Of a DNA stretch of 38,177 bases, positions 23,142 to 32,491 are shown one piece after another. Within the stretch, counting starts at the first letter, position 1. The number at the start of each line of letters is the position of its first letter. The notes under the pieces are model-generated. The model ran no database searches, was not told the origin of the DNA, and saw only the letters and a list, made by a program, of their open reading frames with translations. Position numbers and translations under genes: made by a program. The DNA is from Aquiflexum lacus (lineage in GTDB: Bacteria; Bacteroidota; Bacteroidia; Cytophagales; Cyclobacteriaceae): contig NZ_JABFHF010000042.1 of assembly GCF_015476655.1 (NCBI RefSeq), positions 1 through 38,177 on the forward strand, written 5' to 3'.

Positions 23142-24683
23142 TTATTTCTTTTTCTTCCATTGAATAGAATACAAATCCAATCTTCGTTGATCGAGATTTC
23201 GGACACTTCCCGCTTTTCTCTGTTTGGTCAAAAGATCCAAATCCACATCTGCTACAATGGTAGTTTCAGCATTTTCTGCAGCCTGAGCCACAGTGGCATC
23301 ATGAGGGAAAGAGAAATCAGAAGGTGAATATATAGCAGATTGAGAATATTGAATATCCATATTTTCAACGCGGGGAAGGTTACCCACAGAACCGGTAATG
23401 GCGACGTAACACTCATTTTCCACTGCCCGCGCTTTGGCACAGGTGTTCACTCTTAAGAAGGCATTTTTTGTGTCGGTCCAATAGGGCACAAAAAGAATAT
23501 CCATTTCCTGTTCGGCCAAAATTCTACCCAATTCGGGAAACTCGACGTCATAGCAAATCAGGATTCCGATTTTACCTGCATCCGTATCAAATACTTTAAT
23601 GCCATTACCGCCCTGAAGCCCCCAATAGGACTGTTCATCCGGGGTGATGTGCAGCTTGTATTGTTTATCTGTGGTACCGTCTCTTCGGCATAGGTAACTG
23701 ACATTTCGAAGTTTTTTACCATCATATTCAGGCATACTCCCTGCGATGATATTGACATTATAAGAAAGGGCGAGGTCGCTCATTCTACTGACGATTTCAT
23801 CTGTATAGTCCGCAAGATTTCTAATGGCTTCGGAAGCATCCATATCATTGAATTCAGCCAATAATGGTGCATTGAAGAATTCGGGCAACAGACAGAAGTC
23901 AGATTTATATCCCGAGACGGTATCCACAAAGAATTCGACTTGCTGCATCAGATCATCGACACTGTTGAACCGTCTCATTTTCCACTGAACCAATCCCAAT
24001 CTGACGATGGATTTTTTATTACCTATCAGCTTCTCATCCTTCTCATAATAGATATTGATCCATTCCAGCAATGTGGCGTAAGCACGGGAATCGGTATCTT
24101 CAGGAAGGTATTTGGTTATTACTTTCCTAACGTGAAATTCGTTGGCCAATTGAAAAGACAAAACAGGATCAAAAATCTCCTTGCTTTTCACCATGTCAAT
24201 ATATTTCCGGGGAGTCATCTGATCAGCATACTTTGAATATCCCGGAATCCTTCCACCGGCAATAATAGAACGGAGGTTCAGGTTTTCACAAAGTTCTTTT
24301 CTGGCATCATATAATCTTCTGCCAATCCGCATGCCTCTGTATTCTTTATCGACAAAAACATCTGTCCCGTATAAAGTATCCCCATCATCATCGTGGGTAT
24401 CAAATTTCCCGAATCCAGTAATTTGATCATAGGTATGATTATCACCAAATCTAGTATAATCCACGATAAGGCTCAATGCCGCAGCTACTACCTTGCCATT
24501 ATCTTCAATACAAATCTGTCCTTCTGGAAAAACTTTAAGCTGATTTTTTAATTCCTGTCGGGTCCATGCCCCACCTTGATCTTTATAAATTGCAACCATG
24601 ATTTCACGGATGTCATCATAATCGGAAAGTTTAATATTTCGGAGCTTAAGCCTATGCTCCAGTTCATCTCTTTGCTTACTCAT
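23142..24683 (-). CDS. GNAT acetyltransferase-nitrilase fusion protein
   Basis: The 513-aa fusion has an N-terminal GNAT domain (about residues 14-200; acetyl-CoA motif VDKEYRGMRIGRRLYDARKEL) and a C-terminal carbon-nitrogen hydrolase domain (about 225-500) with the full triad: Glu in LLPEFFNAP, Lys in KQYKLHITPDE, Cys in LICYDVEFPE. The same architecture occurs in B. subtilis YhcX and is common in Bacteroidetes; substrates are unknown. It is the first gene of the operon with kdsC and kdsA (1 bp apart each) and probably the downstream transpeptidase. Confidence 0.93.
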   Translation of the reverse strand: MSKQRDELEHRLKLRNIKLSDYDDIREIMVAIYKDQGGAWTRQELKNQLKVFPEGQICIEDNGKVVAAALSLIVDYTRFGDNHTYDQITGFGKFDTHDDDGDTLYGTDVFVDKEYRGMRIGRRLYDARKELCENLNLRSIIAGGRIPGYSKYADQMTPRKYIDMVKSKEIFDPVLSFQLANEFHVRKVITKYLPEDTDSRAYATLLEWINIYYEKDEKLIGNKKSIVRLGLVQWKMRRFNSVDDLMQQVEFFVDTVSGYKSDFCLLPEFFNAPLLAEFNDMDASEAIRNLADYTDEIVSRMSDLALSYNVNIIAGSMPEYDGKKLRNVSYLCRRDGTTDKQYKLHITPDEQSYWGLQGGNGIKVFDTDAGKIGILICYDVEFPELGRILAEQEMDILFVPYWTDTKNAFLRVNTCAKARAVENECYVAITGSVGNLPRVENMDIQYSQSAIYSPSDFSFPHDATVAQAAENAETTIVADVDLDLLTKQRKAGSVRNLDQRRLDLYSIQWKKKK

Positions 24684-24687
24684 ATCA

Positions 24688-24695
24688 CAAAATTA
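24688..24695 (-). promoter_or_regulatory. -7 box directly before the Kdo operon
   Basis: Minus-strand TAATTTTG matches TAnnTTTG exactly and ends 4 bp before the ATG at 24683. No TTTG was found at the usual -33 spacing. If used, the message would have almost no leader. Confidence 0.4.
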
Positions 24696-24835
24696 ACCAA
24701 AATTCAATCAATTATTTTAAATTCCGCATTTTTGAATTTCAAAACAAAACTATCTACCGTATTTCAAACAAAAGTCTAACCAAAACTATTAATATGGCAT
24801 AGAAAGTTTAAATTAGCCATAATTATAAAAGTCTT

Positions 24836-25738
24836 TTGAGTTTTAATCTACAAAACGAAAACAATATATCAGTGAACAGATTCTTCGAATTGCTTAACGA
24901 CTTAATTAATTACAGGCTATTCACTATGGGTGAATCAAAAGTCACTCTTGGATTGATTTTTACTTTGATTTTTTCAATTGTAGCCTTGCTAGTCATTTCG
25001 GAATGGATTAAAAAATTCCTGATAAACAGGGTACTTAAAAATTACAATATTCAACAGGGGACTAGGCAATCAGTTGGTACCATTGTCAAATACCTGCTCA
25101 TCATTGCCGGTATGTTTTCCATACTTCAGACCACAGGCATTGACCTCAGTGCCTTTGGAATTCTAGTGGGTGCTTTGGGTGTGGGTATTGGTTTTGGTCT
25201 GCAGAATATTACCAATAATTTTATCAGTGGGCTGATCATTCTATTTGAGCAACCCATTAAAGTAGGTGATAGAATAGAAGTAGGCGATATCTCAGGAGAT
25301 GTTCTTAAAATATCTGCCCGGTCTACAACGGTCCTCACAAATGACAATATCAGTGTAATTATCCCAAACTCTAAATTCATTGATGATCAGGTAATCAATT
25401 GGTCTCACAACGATAGACGGATTAGGTTCAATTTTCCTGTTGGGGTATCCTACAAGGAAAATCCGGAAAAGGTCAAAAAAATTCTAATTGAAGTGGCATT
25501 AAAGCACAGTGGCATATTAAAAGATCCTAAACCGGATGTACTTTTCGATGAATTTGGTGACAGTAGCTTAAATTTTTTTTTGAGAGTCTGGACTTCTGAA
25601 TTTGTCAATAAACCAAAAGTGCTTAAAAGTGAACTTTACTATGAGATTTTCAGGAGATTTGAAGAAGAAGGGGTAGAAATTCCTTTTCCTCAAAGGGATA
25701 TACATATTATTACCGGAGGTGAAACATTGAAAAATTGA
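24836..25738 (+). CDS. MscS-family mechanosensitive channel
   Basis: The channel has TM helices at about residues 38-60 and 84-102 and the pore helix TM3 with the glycine/alanine pattern SAFGILVGALGVGIGFGLQNITNNFISG, then the MscS beta domain (EQPIKVGDRIEVGDISGDV) and a cytoplasmic alpha/beta domain to IPFPQRDIHI. It opens on membrane tension to release solutes during osmotic downshock. No ATG starts the frame before residue 31; TTG at 24836 or GTG at 24872 is needed to keep the amphipathic N-terminal segment (FFELLNDLINYRLF) seen in related proteins. The ATG at 24926 is a shorter alternative. Confidence 0.9.
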   Translation: MSFNLQNENNISVNRFFELLNDLINYRLFTMGESKVTLGLIFTLIFSIVALLVISEWIKKFLINRVLKNYNIQQGTRQSVGTIVKYLLIIAGMFSILQTTGIDLSAFGILVGALGVGIGFGLQNITNNFISGLIILFEQPIKVGDRIEVGDISGDVLKISARSTTVLTNDNISVIIPNSKFIDDQVINWSHNDRRIRFNFPVGVSYKENPEKVKKILIEVALKHSGILKDPKPDVLFDEFGDSSLNFFLRVWTSEFVNKPKVLKSELYYEIFRRFEEEGVEIPFPQRDIHIITGGETLKN

Positions 25739-25814
25739 TTTTTTTTCATTTCTTTAGGTCGATTTTCCGAATATCTCGCATCTAATTGCCCAGAATGCTT
25801 TAATTTTACTTTAT

Positions 25815-26750
25815 ATGAAAAAGATTGTTTTCATATTTTTTGTCATTTTCCTGTCTTTTGAAAGCTATTCACAGAGCTTTTATAGGTATAGATTTGACGC
25901 TCCTTGGTCCGTCTCAGCATCGGTAGGACCTACGCAGTATTTTGGTGAACTATACTCCCTATGGAAATACAACGAGGGGATTCAGCCTGATTGGAATGCC
26001 AATATTGCAATCCGAAGAACAATGGGCACTTACATAAGGTTACGGGGTGATTTTACTTACTACCAAATATCCGGACAAGATCCTCCTGCAGATCCCAGAA
26101 GTTTGAGGCAACCCAGAAACTTACACTTTAGGGCGAGAAACTGGGAAGCAGCAGCTATTGCAGAGTTCCATATCAAACCGGTAAAAGTCTATAATATTAC
26201 CAGAAGTTTTTTTAACCTCTATGGCTTTGCCGGAGTAGGTGTATCGAGCAATACCCCAAAAGCTGAACTTAACGGAAATTGGGTTGACTTAAGGCCGCTG
26301 CAATTAGAAAATAACCCATACGAAAAACATATCATTGTCTTCCCGACAGGAATAGGAATGAAATATAAACTTAATGTCTACACTGATCTCACTGTAGAGA
26401 TGAATTACAGATGGACATTGACCGATTATATGGATGATATCAGCGCTTTTAACATCAAAGAATTTTACCTTGATTTGGTCAATGACTATGGGGTCAACGG
26501 TGATGGCCCACGACCTGACCGGTTAAGATTGGCTGTGAGAAATCCTAACTTTATCAAAGAAAACGGAGAACCTGACGTAGACAGAATCCTTAACAATGGC
26601 GGGAGGATCAGAAGAGGATCAGGATTGACAGAGAGATATGATGGCTTTCTGTCATTCAATATTGGTTTGGAGATCTATCTGTCACCTGACATTTGGGATA
26701 ACTGGATTTTCAGAAACAGGATCTATGAGAAAAGTTTCAGATTCTGGTAA
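25815..26750 (+). CDS. DUF6089-like outer-membrane beta-barrel protein
   Basis: The 311-aa exported protein has a signal peptide (MKKIVFIFFVIFLSFESYSQ) followed by alternating amphipathic strands: SVSASVGPTQYFGELY, NANIAIRRTMGTYIRLRGDFTYY, AAIAEFHIKPV, FNLYGFAGVGVSS, FPTGIGMKYKL, LTVEMNYRW and FLSFNIGLEIYLS. An acidic/Asn-Gly-rich insert lies near 215-260. The pattern fits the Bacteroidetes DUF6089 (OmpA-like barrel) family, often linked to gliding or cell-envelope integrity, but no ligand is known. Confidence 0.85.
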   Translation: MKKIVFIFFVIFLSFESYSQSFYRYRFDAPWSVSASVGPTQYFGELYSLWKYNEGIQPDWNANIAIRRTMGTYIRLRGDFTYYQISGQDPPADPRSLRQPRNLHFRARNWEAAAIAEFHIKPVKVYNITRSFFNLYGFAGVGVSSNTPKAELNGNWVDLRPLQLENNPYEKHIIVFPTGIGMKYKLNVYTDLTVEMNYRWTLTDYMDDISAFNIKEFYLDLVNDYGVNGDGPRPDRLRLAVRNPNFIKENGEPDVDRILNNGGRIRRGSGLTERYDGFLSFNIGLEIYLSPDIWDNWIFRNRIYEKSFRFW

Positions 26751-26754
26751 TTTT

Positions 26755-26892
26755 TGAGATGTTAGATTTGAGACGTGAGATGCTAGATTTTTTTTCCTCA
26801 ATCCAGCAGACATTAGGTTTAACTAGCACTGTTAAAGGTTCAATGTTATAGAAAGCGAATCTTCGGTCTTCCATCTTCCGTCTTCCGTCCTT
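26755..26892. repeat. Degenerate low-complexity intergenic repeats upstream of leuS
   Basis: Two 15-bp units (TGAGATGTTAGATTT at 26755-26769 and TGAGATGCTAGATTT at 26776-26790) lie 21 bp apart. A CTTCCGT-type tandem (TCTTCGGTCTTCC then ATCTTCCGTCTTCCGTCC, about 26860-26890) follows. Non-coding. Confidence 0.5.
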
Positions 26893-26939
26893 TTACAAAA
26901 GCAAATGTTGGATTGTCAGCCAATTCCCGCTAATTTTTC

Positions 26940-26947
26940 TATTTTTG
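26940..26947 (+). promoter_or_regulatory. -7 box of leuS
   Basis: TATTTTTG is an exact TAnnTTTG match, 36 bp upstream of the leuS ATG. It lies inside the longer open frame, which supports the downstream start. No good -33 box is evident at 19-21 bp. Confidence 0.45.
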
Positions 26948-26983
26948 CAAGCAATTCATAAAAAGCAACGCAATTATTCAATA

Positions 26984-29758
26984 ATGGCAGATTACAATTT
27001 TCAGGAAATAGAAAAAAAATGGCAATCTTACTGGGAGAAAAACCAGATTTTCAATGCCGAAGTAGACCAAACCAAACCTAAGTTTTATTCCTTGGATATG
27101 TTTCCATATCCTTCCGGTGCGGGGTTGCACGTAGGCCATCCATTAGGATATATTGCCTCTGACATCATCACCAGGTTCAAAAGATTGGAAGGATACAATG
27201 TCCTGCATCCCATGGGCTATGATTCTTTTGGATTGCCTGCTGAGCAATATGCCATTCAGACCGGTCAACACCCTGCCATTACCACCGAACAAAACATCAA
27301 TCGCTACACTGAGCAACTCAAAAACATTGGGTTTGCTTTTGACTGGAGCAAAGAAGTAAGAACCTCCAATCCTGATTATTACAAATGGACCCAGTGGATT
27401 TTCATGCAGCTATTCAATAGCTATTATGACAAGACTGATAATAAAGCAAAAAGCATAGCATCCTTGGGAGCTATTTTTGAGAAAGAAGGAAATACTAACA
27501 TTCAGGCTGTTTGTGATGAGGACACGCCGGTGTTCTCATCTGATGATTGGAATTCATTTTCGGAGAAAAAACAACAAGAAATTTTATTGCAGTACAGGCT
27601 TACTTTTTTGGCAGAAACGACTGTTAACTGGTGCGCTGCGTTGGGTACTGTTCTTTCCAACGACGAGGTCAAAGACGGCTTCTCGGAAAGGGGCGGACAT
27701 CCTGTGGAAAGAAAAAAAATGATGCAATGGAGCATGCGGATTACTGCCTATGCGGAAAGATTGCTTCAGGGTCTGGAGAAAGTTGACTGGTCTGAACCTA
27801 TCAAAGAAATGCAGCGCAACTGGATTGGGAAATCCATCGGCGCAGAAATGGTTTTCCAGATCAAAGGAAAAGACAAACAGATCAAAGTCTTCACGACAAG
27901 AATCGACACCATTTATGGTGTGACCTATTTGGCTTTGGCACCAGAACATGAATATGTCCAAGAACTGATCACTGATGACCAAAGAGAAACCGCTGAAGCA
28001 TACGTGGAAGTAGCTAAAAACCGTTCCGAAAGGGACAGGATGTCTGATGTAAAGACCATCTCAGGTGCATTTACAGGATCTTATGCCATCAACCCATTCA
28101 ATGGGGAGGAAATCCAGATTTGGATTGCTGATTATGTTTTGGCAGGATATGGAACAGGGGCTGTGATGGCCGTTCCAGCCCACGATGAAAGAGACTACAA
28201 TTTTGCCAGACATTTTGGTCTGGAAGTGAGGCAAGTGATTGAAGGAAGTATGGAGAATGGTTCCTTTCCGGGAAAAGGCGAAACTATCATCAATTCGGGC
28301 TTTATTACAGACCTCGAAATGAAAGACGCCATGAACAAGGCCATTGCATTTTTGGAAGAAAAGAAAATTGGAAAAGGTAAAATCCAGTACAGGATGCGGG
28401 ATGCCATATTTACAAGACAAAGATATTGGGGTGAGCCACTTCCTGTCTTTTTTAAAGATGGGTTACCGTACTTGATGGATGAAAAGGATCTGCCATTGGT
28501 CCTGCCTGAGGTAGATAAATATTTGCCCACAGAAGATGGTGAGCCTCCTTTGGGAAGGGCAAAAGATTGGACTTACAAGACAGCAGAAGGAGAGTTTCCT
28601 TTGGAGAAAAGTACCATGCCGGGATGGGCCGGATCGAGCTGGTATTTTTTCAGGTACATGGACCCCAAGAACACAGAAAAGTTTGTAGATCCAGAAAAGG
28701 AAAAATATTGGGGAGCCGTAAACCTCTATATCGGGGGAGCCGAACATGCTACGGGTCACCTTTTATATTCCAGGTTTTGGACTAAATTCCTTTTTGATAT
28801 CGGTGCTGTAAGCATTGAAGAACCATTCCAGAAAATGATCAATCAAGGAATGATTCAGGGGAGATCAAACTTTGTTTACAGGGTAAAAGGGTCCAATCAG
28901 TTTGTAAGCTATGGTCTTAAAGACAATTATGATACATCTGCCATGCATGTGGATGTCAATATTGTGCATAATGACCAACTGAATTTAGAAAAATTCAAAT
29001 CTTGGAGACCAGATTTGGCAGATGCCGAATTCCTCTTGGAAGATGGTAAATACATCTGTGGTGCTGAAGTAGAAAAAATGTCCAAGTCAAAATACAATGT
29101 GGTCAATCCGGATGATATCATTGAGCGATATGGCGCGGACACCTTAAGATTGTATGAAATGTTTTTGGGACCTTTGGAGCAGTTCAAACCATGGAACACC
29201 AACGGTATTGACGGTGTATTCAAATTCCTCAAAAAACTTTGGAAGCTATATCATGACAGCAATGGTCAATTTCAAGTTTCGGAAGAAAAGCCAAACAAAG
29301 AAGAACTGAAAACACTTCATAAAACCATCAAAAAGACCAAGGAGGATATGGATAGTTATTCCTTCAATACCTCCGTGGCTTCATTTATGATCTGCGTCAA
29401 CGAACTGACCTCCCTAAAATGTAACAAGCGTGAGATCTTGGAACCTTTAACTATCCTCGTTTCCTCATATGCCCCACATATTGCAGAAGAACTATGGTCA
29501 CTACTTGGCCATTCTAATTCAATTATAAACGCAACCTTCCCTGAGTTTAAGGAGGAGTTTCTAATAGAAAACAATCACGAATACCCTGTTTCTATCAATG
29601 GTAAAATGAGAGCAAAGTTGACGCTGCCACTTTCATTGAGCAGAGAAGAGGTGGAAAAAGCTGCTTTGGAAGATGCTACTGTTCTGAAATGGACTGAAGG
29701 AAATCCTCCTAAAAAGGTGATCGTTGTACCGGGGAAAATTGTGAATATTGTCATCTAG
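26984..29758 (+). CDS. leuS: Leucyl-tRNA synthetase
   Basis: The 924-aa class I synthetase charges tRNA-Leu. The HIGH signature is [12 protein letters not shown] (HVGH at residues 49-52) and KMSKS lies at 698-702 ([16 protein letters not shown]). The editing domain with the TTRIDTIYG segment falls around residue 305, and the C-terminal anticodon-binding helices and Val-Pro-Gly-Lys-Ile-Val tail are complete. The frame is open from 26945, but the ATG at 26984 gives the standard start ([14 protein letters not shown]) and lies behind a -7 box. Confidence 0.98.
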   Translation: MADYNFQEIEKKWQSYWEKNQIFNAEVDQTKPKFYSLDMFPYPSGAGLHVGHPLGYIASDIITRFKRLEGYNVLHPMGYDSFGLPAEQYAIQTGQHPAITTEQNINRYTEQLKNIGFAFDWSKEVRTSNPDYYKWTQWIFMQLFNSYYDKTDNKAKSIASLGAIFEKEGNTNIQAVCDEDTPVFSSDDWNSFSEKKQQEILLQYRLTFLAETTVNWCAALGTVLSNDEVKDGFSERGGHPVERKKMMQWSMRITAYAERLLQGLEKVDWSEPIKEMQRNWIGKSIGAEMVFQIKGKDKQIKVFTTRIDTIYGVTYLALAPEHEYVQELITDDQRETAEAYVEVAKNRSERDRMSDVKTISGAFTGSYAINPFNGEEIQIWIADYVLAGYGTGAVMAVPAHDERDYNFARHFGLEVRQVIEGSMENGSFPGKGETIINSGFITDLEMKDAMNKAIAFLEEKKIGKGKIQYRMRDAIFTRQRYWGEPLPVFFKDGLPYLMDEKDLPLVLPEVDKYLPTEDGEPPLGRAKDWTYKTAEGEFPLEKSTMPGWAGSSWYFFRYMDPKNTEKFVDPEKEKYWGAVNLYIGGAEHATGHLLYSRFWTKFLFDIGAVSIEEPFQKMINQGMIQGRSNFVYRVKGSNQFVSYGLKDNYDTSAMHVDVNIVHNDQLNLEKFKSWRPDLADAEFLLEDGKYICGAEVEKMSKSKYNVVNPDDIIERYGADTLRLYEMFLGPLEQFKPWNTNGIDGVFKFLKKLWKLYHDSNGQFQVSEEKPNKEELKTLHKTIKKTKEDMDSYSFNTSVASFMICVNELTSLKCNKREILEPLTILVSSYAPHIAEELWSLLGHSNSIINATFPEFKEEFLIENNHEYPVSINGKMRAKLTLPLSLSREEVEKAALEDATVLKWTEGNPPKKVIVVPGKIVNIVI

Positions 29759-30042
29759 TTTTATTCTTGTCATGACTCTGAGTAATTCATGAGGCTGTAT
29801 CATAAATCGTCTTTCAAATTTAATTGCCAAATAAAGTATCGGTTTTACAATTAGCCCCTTTGTGACTTAGTTTCTTTGGGACCAAAATTGTTCAAAAAAG
29901 CTACGAAGGAACAAAGACGCAAAGTTTAGTCAAATCTAATCCCAAAAATTATTTGGATAAAATTTTGGAAATATCACTTATGAGATAGTCTCATGAATAA
30001 AAGTTTTGGAATGAATAGTAATGGCATAAATCAACACAATCT
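29759..30042. other. 284-bp intergenic region with a CTTTG-rich imperfect inverted repeat
   Basis: It contains CCCTTTGTGACTTAGTTTCTTTG (from about 29858) and, further on, CAAAGACGCAAAG (about 29908-29920), which pair imperfectly. This resembles a dispersed intergenic sequence I associate with Bacteroidetes genomes. No gene, tRNA or exact promoter was seen. Confidence 0.4.
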
Positions 30043-30360
30043 ATGAACAAATTCTTTATCTCTTTTGCAGCGTTGCTATCCTCGGGGATATTTGCATATT
30101 CCTATTGGAGAGAATGGTTGGGGATAAAATTTTTTCAAGAGGAAATGAACCTACAATTAGGAAATCCTCAAGCCCCTTATTTCCATTCCTCTGAGGATCT
30201 CTACATGAGAGTTTTGCTCATATTTGGAATTTTATTCGGGATCATTTTTTTGAGCACGTTTTATTCCACGATTAAAGGGAATAAGGTTTGGGTATTTCTC
30301 TGTTTTATACTTGCGATGCTTAGTATTTTGGCCGTAATGGTCAATGGTGCAATAAAATAA
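30043..30360 (+). CDS. Small integral membrane protein
   Basis: The 105-aa protein has three hydrophobic segments (about residues 3-20, 57-76 and 82-100) joined by a polar loop with NPQAPYFHSSEDLY. There is no known family or catalytic motif. It sits 29 bp upstream of the SlyD-like gene on the same strand and may be co-transcribed. Confidence 0.7.
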   Translation: MNKFFISFAALLSSGIFAYSYWREWLGIKFFQEEMNLQLGNPQAPYFHSSEDLYMRVLLIFGILFGIIFLSTFYSTIKGNKVWVFLCFILAMLSILAVMVNGAIK

Positions 30361-30389
30361 TCCTACCTTTACATCTTTAACAACACCAT

Positions 30390-30914
30390 ATGAAAATCAC
30401 AAAAAATGCCGTAGTAGGCCTTACATACGAACTTAAAATCAGTAAAGAGGAAGAAGAGATTGAATCCGTTCCGTTCAGTGTAGAGGTTAGGGATCAAGAA
30501 GATCCATTCTATTTTCTGTTTGGAAACAGTGGTTTACCCGAAAAGTTTGAAGTCCTTTTAGAAGGAAAGCAACAAGGTGAAAACTTCAACTTCATCATTC
30601 TAGCTGAGGAGGCTTATGGTGAAGCTGATGATGAACTGATTATGGCTTTGCCAAAAAACCAATTTGATGCTGAAAACGGATTTGAGCCGGGCATGTTGGA
30701 AGAAGGGAATTTCCTTCCATTGGTAGATGAAAATGGATATCCCATGCAGGCAAAAGTGGTGAAGGATTTGGGCGAAGAAATTTTATTGGATTTCAACCAT
30801 CCTTTGGTGGGATTCGATCTGCATTTTGATGGGGAAGTCTTTGAGGTCAGAGAAGCTACTGAGGAAGAACTCAGTCATGGACATGTTCATGGAGAGCATG
30901 GACATCAGCATTGA
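30390..30914 (+). CDS. SlyD-like FKBP-type peptidyl-prolyl isomerase
   Basis: The 174-aa protein follows the SlyD plan: a short N-terminal FKBP strand (MKITKNAVVGLTYELKI), FLFGNSGLPEKFEVLLEGKQQGE, then the insert-in-flap domain (EEAYGEADDELIMALPKNQF to VDENGYPMQAKVV), VLLDFNHPLVGFDLHFDGEVFEVREAT, and a His-rich tail HGHVHGEHGHQH that can bind metals such as Ni or Zn. It is a cytoplasmic chaperone-isomerase. The promoter may be TACCTTTA (30364-30371), one mismatch from the -7 consensus. Confidence 0.92.
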   Translation: MKITKNAVVGLTYELKISKEEEEIESVPFSVEVRDQEDPFYFLFGNSGLPEKFEVLLEGKQQGENFNFIILAEEAYGEADDELIMALPKNQFDAENGFEPGMLEEGNFLPLVDENGYPMQAKVVKDLGEEILLDFNHPLVGFDLHFDGEVFEVREATEEELSHGHVHGEHGHQH

Positions 30915-30919
30915 TTGCC

Positions 30920-31147
30920 ATGAAATCATACCAAATTGCAGCACAAATAGAAAAAGACAAAGAGTCAAATTTTATATAGAGGGATAGTTCCAAACCTATC
31001 AGGTGCACACACGAATCCAAAACGCTTGATGAAATGCCTTTGAATTCAAAAGAGGTCATTGAACTATGTTTGGATGAAATGACAACCAAAGTAATTGAGG
31101 ACCTACCAGAATTCAATAAGAATAAGAAAATGTTACTTAAAAATTGA
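30920..31147 (+). pseudogene. Possible 75-codon reading frame interrupted by TAG
   Basis: Five bases after the slyD-like stop an ATG begins a frame of 76 codons that is broken by one TAG at 30977-30979 (codon 20). The first part reads MKSYQIAAQIEKDKESNFI. After the stop it resumes with coding-like, charged sequence (ESKTLDEMPLNSKEVIEL, then LDEMTTKVIEDLPEFNKNKK). Its end overlaps the convergent ABC ATPase gene by 11 bp. I do not recognise it. It may be a decayed small gene, or the coding look may be chance. Confidence 0.35.
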
Positions 31148-32090
31148 TTTCTTTTTCTTCCTCCCACTTCAAAAACAATTTTTCACCGATATCAAAGGCT
31201 CTTTTTTTATCTTCAACTTGCCACAATGTACCGTCAGAAAGTTTTACAGTCAATTGGTTGTAATGCACAAGATATTTTTTTTCTGTGATTTTGGCAGAAA
31301 CACCGCTTGATTTGAATAATTGGATTTCTGAAGGACGGATATAGGTTTTTGATTTGCCTGGAACGGGATTCAGATGGCTGAAAAGCTTGGCGGCGTACAT
31401 GTTTTTAGGCTTAGTAAAAATCTCTTCAGGATGTCCCTGCTGAATGATTTTACCCTTCTGTAAGATCACCAAATCATCGGTCATCTGTAGGGCATCATCA
31501 AGGTCGTGTGTGACAAAGACAACTGTGACGCCCAATTTCTGAAACATGATTTTCAGTTCACCGATGAGTTCTCTTCGCTGAATCTGATCCAAACTTGAGA
31601 ATGGTTCATCCAATAGCAAAACTTGGGGTTCATTACTCAGTGCCTTTCCGATAGCCACTTTTTGTTGTTGTCCACCGGAAAGCTGTTTGGGTAATTTATC
31701 TTTGAAGTCTGTCAGGCCAAGTAATTCGAGTAAAGTGGCTACCCGTTTTTTTCTATAGGTTTTCTCATACAAAAATAGGGGCCTGTCAAGATTTTCCTCG
31801 ACAGTGGAATTGGGAAAAAGCTTATAATCCTGATATACCAATTGGATTTCATCATAGCCGGGAATCAACTTTTCCTTTGGATTTTGGATGCGTTCAGCTT
31901 CCAGAAAGATCTCACCCGAGTCTCTATTTTCCGTACCCGCTACAATTCTCAACAAAGTACTTTTCCCGGAACCACTCTCACCTACCAATGAGATAATTTT
32001 ACCTTTGGAAATATCCATTGAGAAATTATTCAACACCACTTTTCCGTTTTGATAGCTTTTTTTGATGGAATCAATTTTAAGATAGCTCAT
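31137..32090 (-). CDS. ABC transporter ATP-binding protein, PotA/FbpC/ModC-like
   Basis: The 317-aa ATPase has Walker A GESGSGKST (residues 37-45), Q-loop VYQDYKLFPN, signature LSGGQQQK, Walker B VLLLDEPFSS and H-loop VTHDLDD, plus a C-terminal TOBE-like extension (about 245-317; YIRPSEIQL, VHYNQLTVKLSDG). The CUT1/sulfate/iron-type import ATPases share this layout. No permease or binding protein is nearby, so it is an orphan. It lies 4 bp downstream of the MmcQ/YjbR gene and is probably co-transcribed with it. Confidence 0.9.
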   Translation of the reverse strand: MSYLKIDSIKKSYQNGKVVLNNFSMDISKGKIISLVGESGSGKSTLLRIVAGTENRDSGEIFLEAERIQNPKEKLIPGYDEIQLVYQDYKLFPNSTVEENLDRPLFLYEKTYRKKRVATLLELLGLTDFKDKLPKQLSGGQQQKVAIGKALSNEPQVLLLDEPFSSLDQIQRRELIGELKIMFQKLGVTVVFVTHDLDDALQMTDDLVILQKGKIIQQGHPEEIFTKPKNMYAAKLFSHLNPVPGKSKTYIRPSEIQLFKSSGVSAKITEKKYLVHYNQLTVKLSDGTLWQVEDKKRAFDIGEKLFLKWEEEKEINF

Positions 32091-32094
32091 ACAG

Positions 32095-32439
32095 TTAAAA
32101 TGATTCCCTCTTATTCTTAGGTAAACTCTTAAAAATCAAATCATAAGAATGGTCAACCAATTCCAATACAATTTTATCCGGTACCGAACCGTCAAAAGAC
32201 ACCGTGTTCCAATGTTTCTTATTCATATGGTATCCGGGAACAATTCCTGCAAATTCCTCTCTTAGCTCAACAGCCCTTTCCGGATCACATTTTAAATTGA
32301 CACTTTCAAAAAGTTCTATATCAATGATAGCGAAAATTTTATCTCCCACTTTAAAACAAAGCGTATTTTCATCAAAAGGGGTATCCTCTGATGTTCCCGG
32401 CTTTGAAAGACAATATTCTCTGAAAAATGTAATGTTCAT
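32095..32439 (-). CDS. MmcQ/YjbR family protein
   Basis: The 114-aa cytoplasmic protein shows the family's typical sequence: an N-terminal FFREYCLSKPGTSEDTPF, FKVGDKIFAIIDI, VNLKCDPERAVELREEF, PGYHMNKKHWNTVSFDGSVPD and a final SYDLIFKSLPKNKR. These proteins fold like the double-wing CyaY/YjbR type and have been suggested to bind DNA, without a firm function. It is placed directly upstream of an orphan ABC ATPase gene. Confidence 0.93.
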   Translation of the reverse strand: MNITFFREYCLSKPGTSEDTPFDENTLCFKVGDKIFAIIDIELFESVNLKCDPERAVELREEFAGIVPGYHMNKKHWNTVSFDGSVPDKIVLELVDHSYDLIFKSLPKNKRESF

Positions 32440-32491
32440 TATGTAATTTCAATAATGATGCAATATACAAACCTCAAAACACATCTTAAAA

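Noticed and set aside
24576-24779. 67-codon open frame on the plus strand upstream of the MscS gene
   Set aside because: It overlaps the 5' part of the GNAT fusion gene antisense and runs into the AT-rich divergent region; no recognisable motif.
29759-30042. tRNA-like or small RNA gene in the leuS downstream region
   Set aside because: I could not form a cloverleaf or a stable conserved fold; only a CTTTG-rich imperfect inverted repeat is present.
32204-32446. 80-codon open frame on the plus strand
   Set aside because: Antisense shadow of the MmcQ/YjbR gene, which is conserved in sequence.
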